A stretch of 64,000 bases of DNA from ZC4RG30 sp039917615. GTDB lineage: Bacteria > Pseudomonadota > Gammaproteobacteria > Steroidobacterales > Steroidobacteraceae. This document shows, in pieces, positions 34,993 through 46,029 of this stretch; position 1 is the first letter of the stretch; every line of letters starts with the position of its first letter. The stretch lies in assembly GCA_039917615.1 (NCBI GenBank), contig JBDSJD010000048.1:58788-122787 (forward strand), written 5' to 3'. The notes beneath the pieces are model-generated. The model saw only the letters and a program-made list of their open reading frames with translations, searched no databases and was not told the DNA's origin. The translations under genes and the position numbers were made by a program.

Positions 34993-35859
34993 TCAGCGCA
35001 CTCTCTGCCCCGGCGAGCTGAATGGGCTGATTGCCCGCAGGAAGATTACAACTTTCCGCGGGAACCTGTTTTGGGTGTGGCGGTGAACCCGGCACCACGC
35101 TTCCCATAGATTGCCCGCCAACACTCCCGCCAGCAAGAAATAGACTGCGCCGAATTTCTGGAACACGGCGAAACCGATCGCCGCCGTAATGATGCCGAAG
35201 ACCCATTGTCCGCCGTATTTGGCGGGCGAGGTTGGCGGGTCGGTCAGAATTATGAGCGCGAAGTAAATCACCGCATCCACGTCTGGAGATCGAAAAATCT
35301 CTGCGACGGTCCCTGGATTTCCCAGATACGCAGCGGCTGTGAACAGGAAGAAATACGCTCCGAGAAAGGACAACACCAAAGGAATCTTGTTTACCCGGTT
35401 GGTGATGTAGATGCCACCGACCAGCAGTGTCGCGCGCAGCCACACTGGGGAGACTTCTGGAAGTGCTCCCCACCAACTTTGTCCCATTGGCAACAGGTAG
35501 AACATCAGCACCAGGGCAAAGGCCGCCGGATTGAACACATTCGCCTGCCGCGTGCGCAGCGCGTACTTGCTCAACACCGCAACCACTGCAGTGACAGTTG
35601 GCACATACCAGGGTTCCTGAGCTCGCACCACCATCGTCACAATCATTGCGGTAAGCACGGCACCGCTCGGAAACTCCCAGAATGACTTGCGCATACGCAG
35701 GATCACCAGGTCCACAGCGCCCGCAGCAAGGACAGCAGCTCCCATATTGAGCGCTACGGCTGCGATGCCCTCGCCCGGTGCCGCGATCACCGTCAGAACG
35801 GCAAGAAAGATCGTCAGCAGCCCCTTGGGCGTCCTGAAGAAGGCAATGACTTTACGCAT
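34993..35859 (-). CDS. NqrB/RnfD-like membrane protein
   Basis: A 288-residue polytopic protein of the NQR2/RnfD/RnfE family with about eight to nine hydrophobic segments. Family features: FWEFPSGAVLTAMIVTMVV, QANVFNPAAFAL and IILTDPPTSP. The SGAT-type flavinylation site of canonical RnfD/NqrB is not visible between the membrane segments. It is the last gene of a coupled trio with FMN_bind and ApbE, overlapping apbE by 8 bp. No other Rnf or Nqr subunit is nearby, so this is probably a membrane partner that delivers electrons to the flavinylated FMN_bind protein (inferred). ATG 35859 is chosen for its position and membrane start. Confidence 0.8.
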   Translation of the reverse strand: MRKVIAFFRTPKGLLTIFLAVLTVIAAPGEGIAAVALNMGAAVLAAGAVDLVILRMRKSFWEFPSGAVLTAMIVTMVVRAQEPWYVPTVTAVVAVLSKYALRTRQANVFNPAAFALVLMFYLLPMGQSWWGALPEVSPVWLRATLLVGGIYITNRVNKIPLVLSFLGAYFFLFTAAAYLGNPGTVAEIFRSPDVDAVIYFALIILTDPPTSPAKYGGQWVFGIITAAIGFAVFQKFGAVYFLLAGVLAGNLWEAWCRVHRHTQNRFPRKVVIFLRAISPFSSPGQRVR

Positions 35860-36697
35860 CGCCCCGCCCCAGGGTGCGGTGGCATTCGAGATCACGGGTG
35901 ACGATGAGCCCTTCCACACCCATACGTGTCAGCAACGGAATCCCTTGCTCAGGACCGAGCACAAATGCGGCCGTTGCCAATGCGTCGGCAAGCATCGCGC
36001 TGGGTGCAACAACTGTAGCGCTCGCGACCGCTTGCGCTGTCTCGCTATTGCGCGGATCGAAAATGTGCGGCCCACGCTCATAGTTGCCGGATGTACAGAC
36101 GGCACGGTCCGAAACGCGGAATCGATCGATGAGTTCGCCGCGGCGTTGGGGATGGCGGACGCCAGCGAGCCATGGCTCGCCGCGCGAATTACAGCCACCG
36201 AAGTACAAATCACCCCCCGCATCGATGGCGAAGTTCACGAATGGCTGCAGCTCGCGCGCTGCAGCGTCGACGGCCAGCCCCTTGGCTACCGCACCGAGAT
36301 CAAGTGTCAGCGGACGCCGTAGCAGAATAGTGCGATGGTTTGCGTCGATTTCCACGTCGCGGAAACTAACGTTGTCGGATTCCGGCGCATCGCCTATCTC
36401 GCCAGTGACGTAGTGCCGGTTGAATCCGCGCGCTGCCATTCTCCCGCCGACGGTCGGATCGAATGCACCACTGGTTTCCTCGGCCACCAGCAGTGCGAAG
36501 CGCACTGCCTCGAACAAGATCGCACTGGCGGCGATGGGCTTGCCGATCACTAACTGCCGCAGCTCGCTCGCCGCATCGAATCGGGAACAATGAATCTCCA
36601 CCTGCCGGAACCACCCAAAGGCCCGCTCCACAATTGGCTCGGGCGCATCCACTTCGATGGACACAACAGTGCCCATGGCTGCTTCGGCGCGGATCAC
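35852..36697 (-). CDS. apbE: FAD:protein FMN transferase ApbE
   Basis: A 281-residue ApbE-family flavin transferase, which attaches FMN to a Ser/Thr in a DxxSGAT-type motif. Visible: AAMGTVVSIEV, the GAFDPTVGG motif, LDLGAVAKGLAVD, NFAIDAGGDLYFGG and AVCTSGNYERG with the catalytic region AVASATVVAPSAMLADALATAAFVLG. No signal peptide is obvious, unlike many exported ApbE. The start codon is GTG, overlapping the FMN_bind stop codon (GTGA). Its likely substrate is the upstream FMN_bind protein. Confidence 0.92.
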   Translation of the reverse strand: MIRAEAAMGTVVSIEVDAPEPIVERAFGWFRQVEIHCSRFDAASELRQLVIGKPIAASAILFEAVRFALLVAEETSGAFDPTVGGRMAARGFNRHYVTGEIGDAPESDNVSFRDVEIDANHRTILLRRPLTLDLGAVAKGLAVDAAARELQPFVNFAIDAGGDLYFGGCNSRGEPWLAGVRHPQRRGELIDRFRVSDRAVCTSGNYERGPHIFDPRNSETAQAVASATVVAPSAMLADALATAAFVLGPEQGIPLLTRMGVEGLIVTRDLECHRTLGRGDA

Positions 36698-37467
36698 CGG
36701 ACCGTCGTTGTCTGGGCGGAAGGCTGGACGAGGGCATCGTCCAGCGCAGCGACCAGGGCGTAATAGTAGGCGTTTGCGCTTTCGGTCGCGCGCGACACGC
36801 GGTCTACATCCGCATTCTGTCGTTCGACGGGTTGATTGAAGATGTCGCTAATCACGTCACACGGATAGCGCGTCTCGCAAGAGGCGATGCTGGACTCGAC
36901 GATGCGCCCGTTCTTGATGACCACTTGAGCTTTGATGTCGCCATGCCTGGAGGTGCCCCAACCGGTGTAGGTTCCGTCTCGCCAGTTGCCACTTGGAGCG
37001 GGGGATGAGTCGGGCTGCGAAGAGGAGACTGGATCAGGCTCGATCACGCGGGCGGCCGCCACGGCCGAAACGCTGGTCTCGGTGGACGCGAGCAACGCCT
37101 GCGACGATGCAACCGGCTGCGGGGCAGGCGTTGACGGTGGCGCCGATGCGGCCGCCATTGAAGGCGCCTCCGCGGCGATTGCCGTGACGGAGGGTGTCGT
37201 TGCGACCACTATCGGAGGCGAAATAGCAGGTCGCGTTTCAGGAGGCGTCTGCGCCGTGGGTGCTGCTGTGCTGGTCGCGGCTGCCTTGGTCCCCAGAGCA
37301 GCTGGATGCTCTGGCCGCGCCGGTCTGCGCTCCAGCGCCTGAGTCTCAAATCGCCGCGCCGCATCGCGCGTGCGCGAGTACCCGGCGGCATAGACGGCGA
37401 GTACCGCCGCGCAGCTCACGGCTACGAGGTCATTGGAAACTTTGCCCTTACCGCCAGCTCTCGCCAC
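36694..37467 (-). CDS. FMN-binding domain protein, putative ApbE substrate
   Basis: A 257-residue protein: an N-terminal membrane segment (about 11-29, LVAVSCAAVLAVYAAGY), a long Ala/Pro/Thr/Ser-rich spacer (about 50-160) and a C-terminal FMN_bind domain (DGTYTGWGTSRHGDIKAQVVIKNG). The flavinylation site reads DRVSRATES (residues 222-230), keeping Asp222, Ser225 and Thr228 but with Arg in place of the usual Gly of SGAT. The start is GTG 37467 with GGGGA upstream. It is first gene of the coupled FMN_bind-apbE-RnfD-like operon. The spacer would let the flavin domain reach across the periplasm. Confidence 0.83.
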   Translation of the reverse strand: MARAGGKGKVSNDLVAVSCAAVLAVYAAGYSRTRDAARRFETQALERRPARPEHPAALGTKAAATSTAAPTAQTPPETRPAISPPIVVATTPSVTAIAAEAPSMAAASAPPSTPAPQPVASSQALLASTETSVSAVAAARVIEPDPVSSSQPDSSPAPSGNWRDGTYTGWGTSRHGDIKAQVVIKNGRIVESSIASCETRYPCDVISDIFNQPVERQNADVDRVSRATESANAYYYALVAALDDALVQPSAQTTTVR

Positions 37468-37631
37468 GCCATTTCCCCGCCGGAGTTATACAGAATTGCC
37501 GGTTCTCCGAAACCCACAATAACCCAAATGCCGCCACCCTTGGCGACCCCGCTACCGATCCTTAAGATAACCCCGCCTGCTGCACCGGGGCGGATCCATA
37601 AAACCACACGCGAGACGCGAGGTATCCAGCA

Positions 37632-38018
37632 ATGAAGGCGCTCTACTCCATCGCTCTGATCGGGGCCCTTGCGGCCGGCGAGGCTAATGGAGCCTGCGCC
37701 TATCCCAACCCGCCCGACTCGTTTCCCAATGGCGCCACAGCGACCCGCGACGAAATGCTCGCGGGCAAGAAGAAGGTAGTGGATTTCGATGGGCTCATCA
37801 ACGCCTACCTCGACTGTCTCAAACTCGAAACCGACGCCGCGATCGTGAAGTCGGCGGAGCTCACCGCCGCGCAGAAGAAACAGAACGAAGCCATTCAGAA
37901 AATGGCCGATCAGAAACACAACGCAGCCGTGGAAGCCGACGCGGCCGTCGCCGCGCGCTACAACGAGCAGACGCGCGCGTACAACGCAAGGCAGAAAGCC
38001 GCGAAGGACAAGAAGTAA
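37632..38018 (+). CDS. Small exported coiled-coil protein, unknown function
   Basis: A 128-residue protein with a signal peptide (MKALYSIALIGALAAGEANG). The mature part has CAYPNPPDSFPNG near its start and is otherwise a Lys/Ala/Gln-rich helix (KSAELTAAQKKQNEAIQKMADQ) likely to be a coiled coil. I do not recognise a family. It is transcribed away from the FMN_bind operon and converges with the aspartic protease gene (16 bp between stops). Confidence 0.7.
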   Translation: MKALYSIALIGALAAGEANGACAYPNPPDSFPNGATATRDEMLAGKKKVVDFDGLINAYLDCLKLETDAAIVKSAELTAAQKKQNEAIQKMADQKHNAAVEADAAVAARYNEQTRAYNARQKAAKDKK

Positions 38019-38033
38019 GGCGAGCCACTGGCG

Positions 38034-39023
38034 CTAGCGGCTGCGTCCAGGCGAACCACTGGCGCGCAGCCGGAAGTGCAGCTCCTTGCGCTTGTAGTCG
38101 ATGACAAGGGCTTCAACGAGCCCGAGGATATCCATGCCGATCAGAATCGTCGGCTCATCCTTGAGGTTCCAGTGTTCGAAGATGGCCATTTCACCGAAGG
38201 TGACATGCGCCGCGCGGATCTTGATGTCGCCCATCTTGATCGGCGAGATGGGCATGCCCTGGCCAGGCTGAGTCGCGCCGGTCGCGCCGATGATGAGGTC
38301 GGCGGTCTCCTTGCGCCGACGCCACTGCTTCGACAGCGCCTCTTTCAGCGCGAGATTGCCGATGCTCGCCTGCGCCCCAGTGTCAATTATCGCGCGCGTA
38401 CGCACGCCATCGACCCGCGCGCGTACCACCAGCAGCCTGCCCGCGTCGCGCCGTAGTGGAATGGCGGAAAAACCTGCCGCAGGGCCGCGATTGTCCGACT
38501 TCGAGATATTGATGAAATCGTTGCGGAAATCGATGTAGATGCGCTTGTCCGACATGCCTTCGGTGCCCAGCAGGCCCTCGGCGCCACCGAAGGCATCCTC
38601 GACAATGGGCAATACGGAACTACCAACCAGCAAATCACCGACTTCAATGCTGGCGACGCGGATGGAGGGTGTTACCGCGCTGCCGGTTACGCCGCGCATC
38701 AACACAGGCGGATGCTCGGTGAGCGACAAGCCGAGTGCCGCGGCGACCTGCGCGGTCACCGCGGAATGCGTAGCACCTGAATCAAGCACCAGCCGGAACG
38801 GACCCTTGCCGTTGAGCATCACAGGCACCCACACGCGTCCGATGCGGTCGCGCTGCGTCGGAGCTACGTAACGCGGCTCAGGAGCGACGATGATGATCTC
38901 TTGGAGACTGTCTGTGGACCCGGTTTCAGCGATCGGTTCGGCCGCGCTGGCCGCCACGCTGGTGAGTAGCAGCGCGAGACAACGCCAGGAGCTGTGGAAC
39001 GACTGCGGGATTCGCCGGCACAT
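38034..39023 (-). CDS. Exported retropepsin-like aspartic protease with two catalytic lobes
   Basis: A 329-residue protein with a signal peptide (LALLLTSVAASAA). Two retropepsin-type active-site motifs occur in one chain: LVLDSGATHS (Asp81) and AIIDTGAQAS (Asp214), each followed by a strand-rich half with a hydrophobic-Gly motif (GLLGTEGM, ILIGMDIL). This is the pfam13650/13975-type aspartyl protease arrangement, giving a two-lobed enzyme like pepsin instead of a homodimer. The substrate is unknown; a periplasmic location is expected. Confidence 0.82.
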   Translation of the reverse strand: MCRRIPQSFHSSWRCLALLLTSVAASAAEPIAETGSTDSLQEIIIVAPEPRYVAPTQRDRIGRVWVPVMLNGKGPFRLVLDSGATHSAVTAQVAAALGLSLTEHPPVLMRGVTGSAVTPSIRVASIEVGDLLVGSSVLPIVEDAFGGAEGLLGTEGMSDKRIYIDFRNDFINISKSDNRGPAAGFSAIPLRRDAGRLLVVRARVDGVRTRAIIDTGAQASIGNLALKEALSKQWRRRKETADLIIGATGATQPGQGMPISPIKMGDIKIRAAHVTFGEMAIFEHWNLKDEPTILIGMDILGLVEALVIDYKRKELHFRLRASGSPGRSR

Positions 39024-39169
39024 ACAACCACGATGGTATAGCCGTTAGCGTTTGCGGGTCAGTGAGCTCTCGCGCCGTGCTTCCTCTCCAACCGCGCTGC
39101 GGAGCCCTAAGCCCCGCCACGCGCTCGCCTTGGCGCCACGCATAGACGCCAAGACCACCCACCGCTCTA

Positions 39170-42250
<3,081 letters not shown>

Positions 42251-42523
42251 GTAGTCTCCAGTCGAGGAAAGCGATAACCCCAGGGAACCCGCTGTTTTAC
42301 GTATTCTGGCTCGCCTCAGCAACCTGTCTATAAACGGCAACTTATGAAGGACGGACCACACATTCCTGGCCTGCGTCAGAAAAGCCTGGGAAATCAGCAG
42401 CCTCATTCACGATGCCAGCAGGAAGTCTGCATGACCGTCGTTGCAGAAGGATTGCACCCGGTAGGGATTATGTAATACCGCCCAGCGGCAGCCGCGCACT
42501 GCTCTTCGCACAAGGAGGTCCGC

Positions 42524-43351
42524 CTAAATATCCACCCGCTCGATATCCGCTGGCGCAATGCCTCGACCGAAGAACACCGGACCGACGCGCCCGAACCTCT
42601 CCTCGCCATCCGTAACGAGGAATCGCACTGCGCCGGGACCAGCAGCCAGCGCGGCAACGTTATGCGTCGACAGCAACTCCGCCAGCGCTTCAGCCGTGGT
42701 GCGGGCTGAATCGACGATATGCGTGGTCTCCCCCGCCACCTCGCGGATCACTCCGGCGAGCGGCGGAAAGTGCGTGCAGCCGAGCACGAGCACATCCGGC
42801 GCCGCATCTGCCTGCACGAACAGCGGCGCGAGATAGCGGCGCGCCGTGGCGATCGCGACCTCGCCGCCTGTCCATCCCTCCTCGGCCAGTGCCACGAACA
42901 ACGTGGCGGCAATCGCAGTGACCTCGGCGCGCGGTAATAGGCGCAGAATCTCACGTTGATAGGCACCGCCACGCACGGTACCTTCAGTAGCGATAACGGC
43001 GATACGTGTTGTGCGGGTGGCGGCCACAGCCGCGGCGGCACCCGGCTCAATCACGCCGATCACCGGCAGATCGGGATGCGCGGCAGCCAGAGCGGGCAGC
43101 GCTGCTGCAGACGCCGTGTTGCACGCGACCACCACCGCCTTCACACCACGTCGCACCAGCTCGGCCACTGCCTGCAGAGCGTATCGCTCGACTGTGCCCG
43201 GGGTCTTGGTGCCATAAGGCAGGCGTGCCGTATCACCGAGGTAAAGGAAACCCTCGTTCGGCAGCCGCTCGACCAATGCCTTGAGCACAGTGAGCCCGCC
43301 GATACCAGAATCGAACACGCCGATCGGCAACTGCCGAAGCTCGGAACTCAC
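42524..43351 (-). CDS. murI: Glutamate racemase
   Basis: A 275-residue enzyme making D-glutamate for peptidoglycan. Catalytic Cys/Asp motifs are FDSGIGGLTV, VVACNTASA (first Cys) and VLGCTHFP (second Cys). Also YLGDTARLPYGTK. The start is GTG 43351. It lies 6 bp downstream of lysS. Confidence 0.96.
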   Translation of the reverse strand: MSSELRQLPIGVFDSGIGGLTVLKALVERLPNEGFLYLGDTARLPYGTKTPGTVERYALQAVAELVRRGVKAVVVACNTASAAALPALAAAHPDLPVIGVIEPGAAAAVAATRTTRIAVIATEGTVRGGAYQREILRLLPRAEVTAIAATLFVALAEEGWTGGEVAIATARRYLAPLFVQADAAPDVLVLGCTHFPPLAGVIREVAGETTHIVDSARTTAEALAELLSTHNVAALAAGPGAVRFLVTDGEERFGRVGPVFFGRGIAPADIERVDI

Positions 43352-43357
43352 GCTGCT

Positions 43358-44890
43358 TCAGCTTTCCGGCCGAACCTGCGGAAACAGCAGCACGTCGCGG
43401 ATCGCGGCCTGGTCGGTAAGGAACATCACCAGGCGATCCACACCGATGCCAAGTCCCGCCGTCGGCGGCATGCCGTATTCCAGTGCGCGGATGTAATCGG
43501 CGTCATAGAACATCGCCTCGTGGTCTCCGGCATCCTTGCGCTCCACCTGTGCGAGGAAACGCGCGGCCTGGTCTTCCGGATCGTTCAGCTCGGAGAAGCC
43601 ATTGGCCAATTCGCGCCCGGACATGAAAAACTCGAACCGGTCGGTCAGGAAGGGATCGGCATCGTTGGCCCGCGACAGCGGCGAGACTTCCGCAGGATAG
43701 GCGTAGACGAAGGTGGGATCGTGCAGCGTCTGCTCGACGGTGTTGTCGAAGATGTGCACCTGCAACTTCCCGGCACCGTCGGACTTGTCGAACTTGGCGC
43801 CGACCTTTGCGCACCACCCGCGCAGATAATCCACATCGCGCAACCGCGCGGCATCGATGCCCGGATTGTTCTGCACTATCGCATCCTGCATGGTCACGCG
43901 GCAGAACGGCGTGGCCAGGTTGTAGTCACGCCCCTGATAGCTGAACAACCTCACACCGGGCTTCACCACATCCACCAGCGCAATGACCAGCTGCTCGGTC
44001 AGGTCCATCAGGTCGCGGTAATCCGCGTAGGCCCAGTACAGCTCCATCATCGTGAACTCGGGGTTGTGTCGCGTGGACAGCCCCTCGTTGCGGAAATTGC
44101 GGTTGATCTCGTAGACCTTCTCGAAACCGCCCACCACCAGCCGCTTCAGATACAGCTCGGGAGCAATGCGCAGGTACATCTGCATGTCCAGCGCATTGTG
44201 ATGCGTGATGAATGGCCTGGCCGCGGCGCCGCCGGGGATGGGCTGCATCATCGGCGTTTCCACTTCCATGAAGCCGCGGCCATCGAGCTCGGCGCGCAAG
44301 GCGCGCACTATTTGCGTGCGCGCCACGAACACCGCGCGGGATTCTTCGTTGACGATCAGGTCCACATAGCGCTGCCGGTAACGCGTGTCGGTATCGGCCA
44401 GCCCATGCCACTTGTCGGGTAATGGACGCAGCGATTTGGCGAGCATTCGCAGTGCAGTGACTTTTACCGAGAGTTCCCCGGTGCGGGTGCGGAACAGGGT
44501 GCCTGAAGCGCCGATGGTGTCGCCCACATCCCATCCCTTGAACTCGTCATAAATCGCAGGGACTGCACTGACTTGCAGGAACAGCTGGATCCTGCCGGTG
44601 GGATCGGCAATGGTCGCAAAGCTCGCCTTGCCCATCACACGCTTGGCGAGCATGCGACCGGCCACCGTCACCGCGATGCCGGCCTGCTCAAGCTGCTCGG
44701 CGCTGCTCTGGGCATGTGCGCCCTGCAAGTCGCCCGCGAAATGCGAACGCCGGAAATCGTTGGGATATGCCACGCCGCAAGCGCGCAGCGCAGCCAGCTT
44801 GGCGCGGCGTTCGGCGATCAGTTTGTTCTCGTCCGGTGCAACTTCGGCAGCCGGCGCGTTCTCGTTCGGACCCCTGGTTTGATCGGTCAT
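43358..44890 (-). CDS. lysS: Lysyl-tRNA synthetase (class II)
   Basis: A 510-residue class II synthetase. OB-fold anticodon domain (VAGRMLAKRVMGKASFATIAD), motif 2 (NFRNEGLSTRHNPEFTMMELYWAYADY) and motif 3 (GLGIGVDRLVMFLTDQAAIRDVLLFPQ) are present. It lies 3 bp after prfB, the usual prfB-lysS pairing. Confidence 0.98.
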   Translation of the reverse strand: MTDQTRGPNENAPAAEVAPDENKLIAERRAKLAALRACGVAYPNDFRRSHFAGDLQGAHAQSSAEQLEQAGIAVTVAGRMLAKRVMGKASFATIADPTGRIQLFLQVSAVPAIYDEFKGWDVGDTIGASGTLFRTRTGELSVKVTALRMLAKSLRPLPDKWHGLADTDTRYRQRYVDLIVNEESRAVFVARTQIVRALRAELDGRGFMEVETPMMQPIPGGAAARPFITHHNALDMQMYLRIAPELYLKRLVVGGFEKVYEINRNFRNEGLSTRHNPEFTMMELYWAYADYRDLMDLTEQLVIALVDVVKPGVRLFSYQGRDYNLATPFCRVTMQDAIVQNNPGIDAARLRDVDYLRGWCAKVGAKFDKSDGAGKLQVHIFDNTVEQTLHDPTFVYAYPAEVSPLSRANDADPFLTDRFEFFMSGRELANGFSELNDPEDQAARFLAQVERKDAGDHEAMFYDADYIRALEYGMPPTAGLGIGVDRLVMFLTDQAAIRDVLLFPQVRPES

Positions 44891-44893
44891 GAC

Positions 44894-45995
44894 TTAGAGC
44901 CCCGCCTTGAGACTGGCTTCCATGAACTGATCAAGATCACCATCGAGCACCGCCGTGGTATTGCCTACCTCGACGTTGGTGCGCAGATCCTTGATGCGCG
45001 ACTGATCGAGCACATAGGAGCGAATCTGGTTGCCCCAGCTGACATCGGACTTGGAGTCTTCCAGCACCTGGGCCGCCGCATTGCGCTTGTTCACTTCCAG
45101 CTCATAGAGCTTGGCCTTCAGCATCTTCATCGCAGTCGCGCGGTTCTTGTGCTGGCTGCGTTCACCCTGGCAGGCGACGACAATGCCGGAAGGCAGGTGG
45201 CGCAAGCGCACGGCTGATTCGGTCTTGTTCACATGCTGGCCACCCGCGCCGCTGGAACGAAACACATCCATCTCGATATCGGCGGGGTTTAGATCGACCT
45301 TGATGTCATCGTCGATCTGCGGCGAGATAAACACAGATGAGAACGAGGTGTGGCGGCGATTGCCCGAATCAAACGGACTTTTGCGCACCAACCGGTGCAC
45401 GCCCGTTTCGGTGCGCAGCCAGCCATAGGCATATTCACCATCGAACGAGATGGTGCAACTCTTCATGCCTGCCACTTCGCCGGGATTGGAATCCATGACC
45501 TCGGTCTTGAAACCGCGCGCCGCGCCCCAGCGTAGATACATCCGCATCAGCATCTGCGCCCAGTCCTGCGCCTCGGTGCCGCCAGCGCCTGCCTGGATGT
45601 CGAGATAGGCACTGTGGGCATCCATCTCGCCGCGGAACATGCGGCGGAATTCCAGCGCGCGCACGCGCGACTCCAGCTGCGGCAATTCCTTTTCGATGTC
45701 GGCAACGGCGGCCGCATCGTCCTCGGCATCGGCCATCGCAAGCAACTCGCTGGCGTTGTTCAATCCGGCCAGCGCGCCATCGAGCTGCCCGATATCGGCA
45801 CTCAGGCGGGCGCGCTCGCGCCCCAGTTCCTGCGCCCGATCCGGCTGGGCCCAGACATCCGGCAGCTCAAGCTCAAGCCCGACTTCTTCAAGCCGTTCCT
45901 TCTTGCCATCGTAGTCAAAGGAACCCCCGTAACGACGTGGCGCGCTCGGTGAGGTCGCGCAGGCTCTTTTTGATGAGTCCGGTTTCAACAGGCAT
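44894..45995 (-). CDS. prfB: Peptide chain release factor 2, expressed by programmed +1 frameshift
   Basis: The gene starts at ATG 45995 in frame 0 (MPVETGLIKKSLRDLTERAT...) and meets an in-frame TGA at 45915-45917 after 26 codons. Translation continues in the +1 frame from 45916 (GAC TAC GAT, DYDGKKERLEE), giving about 366 residues. The GGQ motif (GAGGQHVNKTES) for peptide release and the SPF stop-recognition motif (RKSPFDSGNRRHTSF) are intact. A tool that ignores frameshifting would start it wrongly at 45988. It lies between recJ and lysS. Confidence 0.95.
45914..45928 (-). promoter_or_regulatory. prfB autoregulatory frameshift site
   Basis: On the minus strand GGGGG (45924-45928), three bases, then CTTTGAC (45914-45920). 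This is the classic RF2 site: an internal Shine-Dalgarno, the slippery CTT codon and the TGA stop with its C context. E. coli has AGGGGG there; here the preceding base is C. Confidence 0.93.
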
Positions 45996-46029
45996 GGATG
46001 GCTTCACTGCTCGCTCAAGGATCAAGCAG

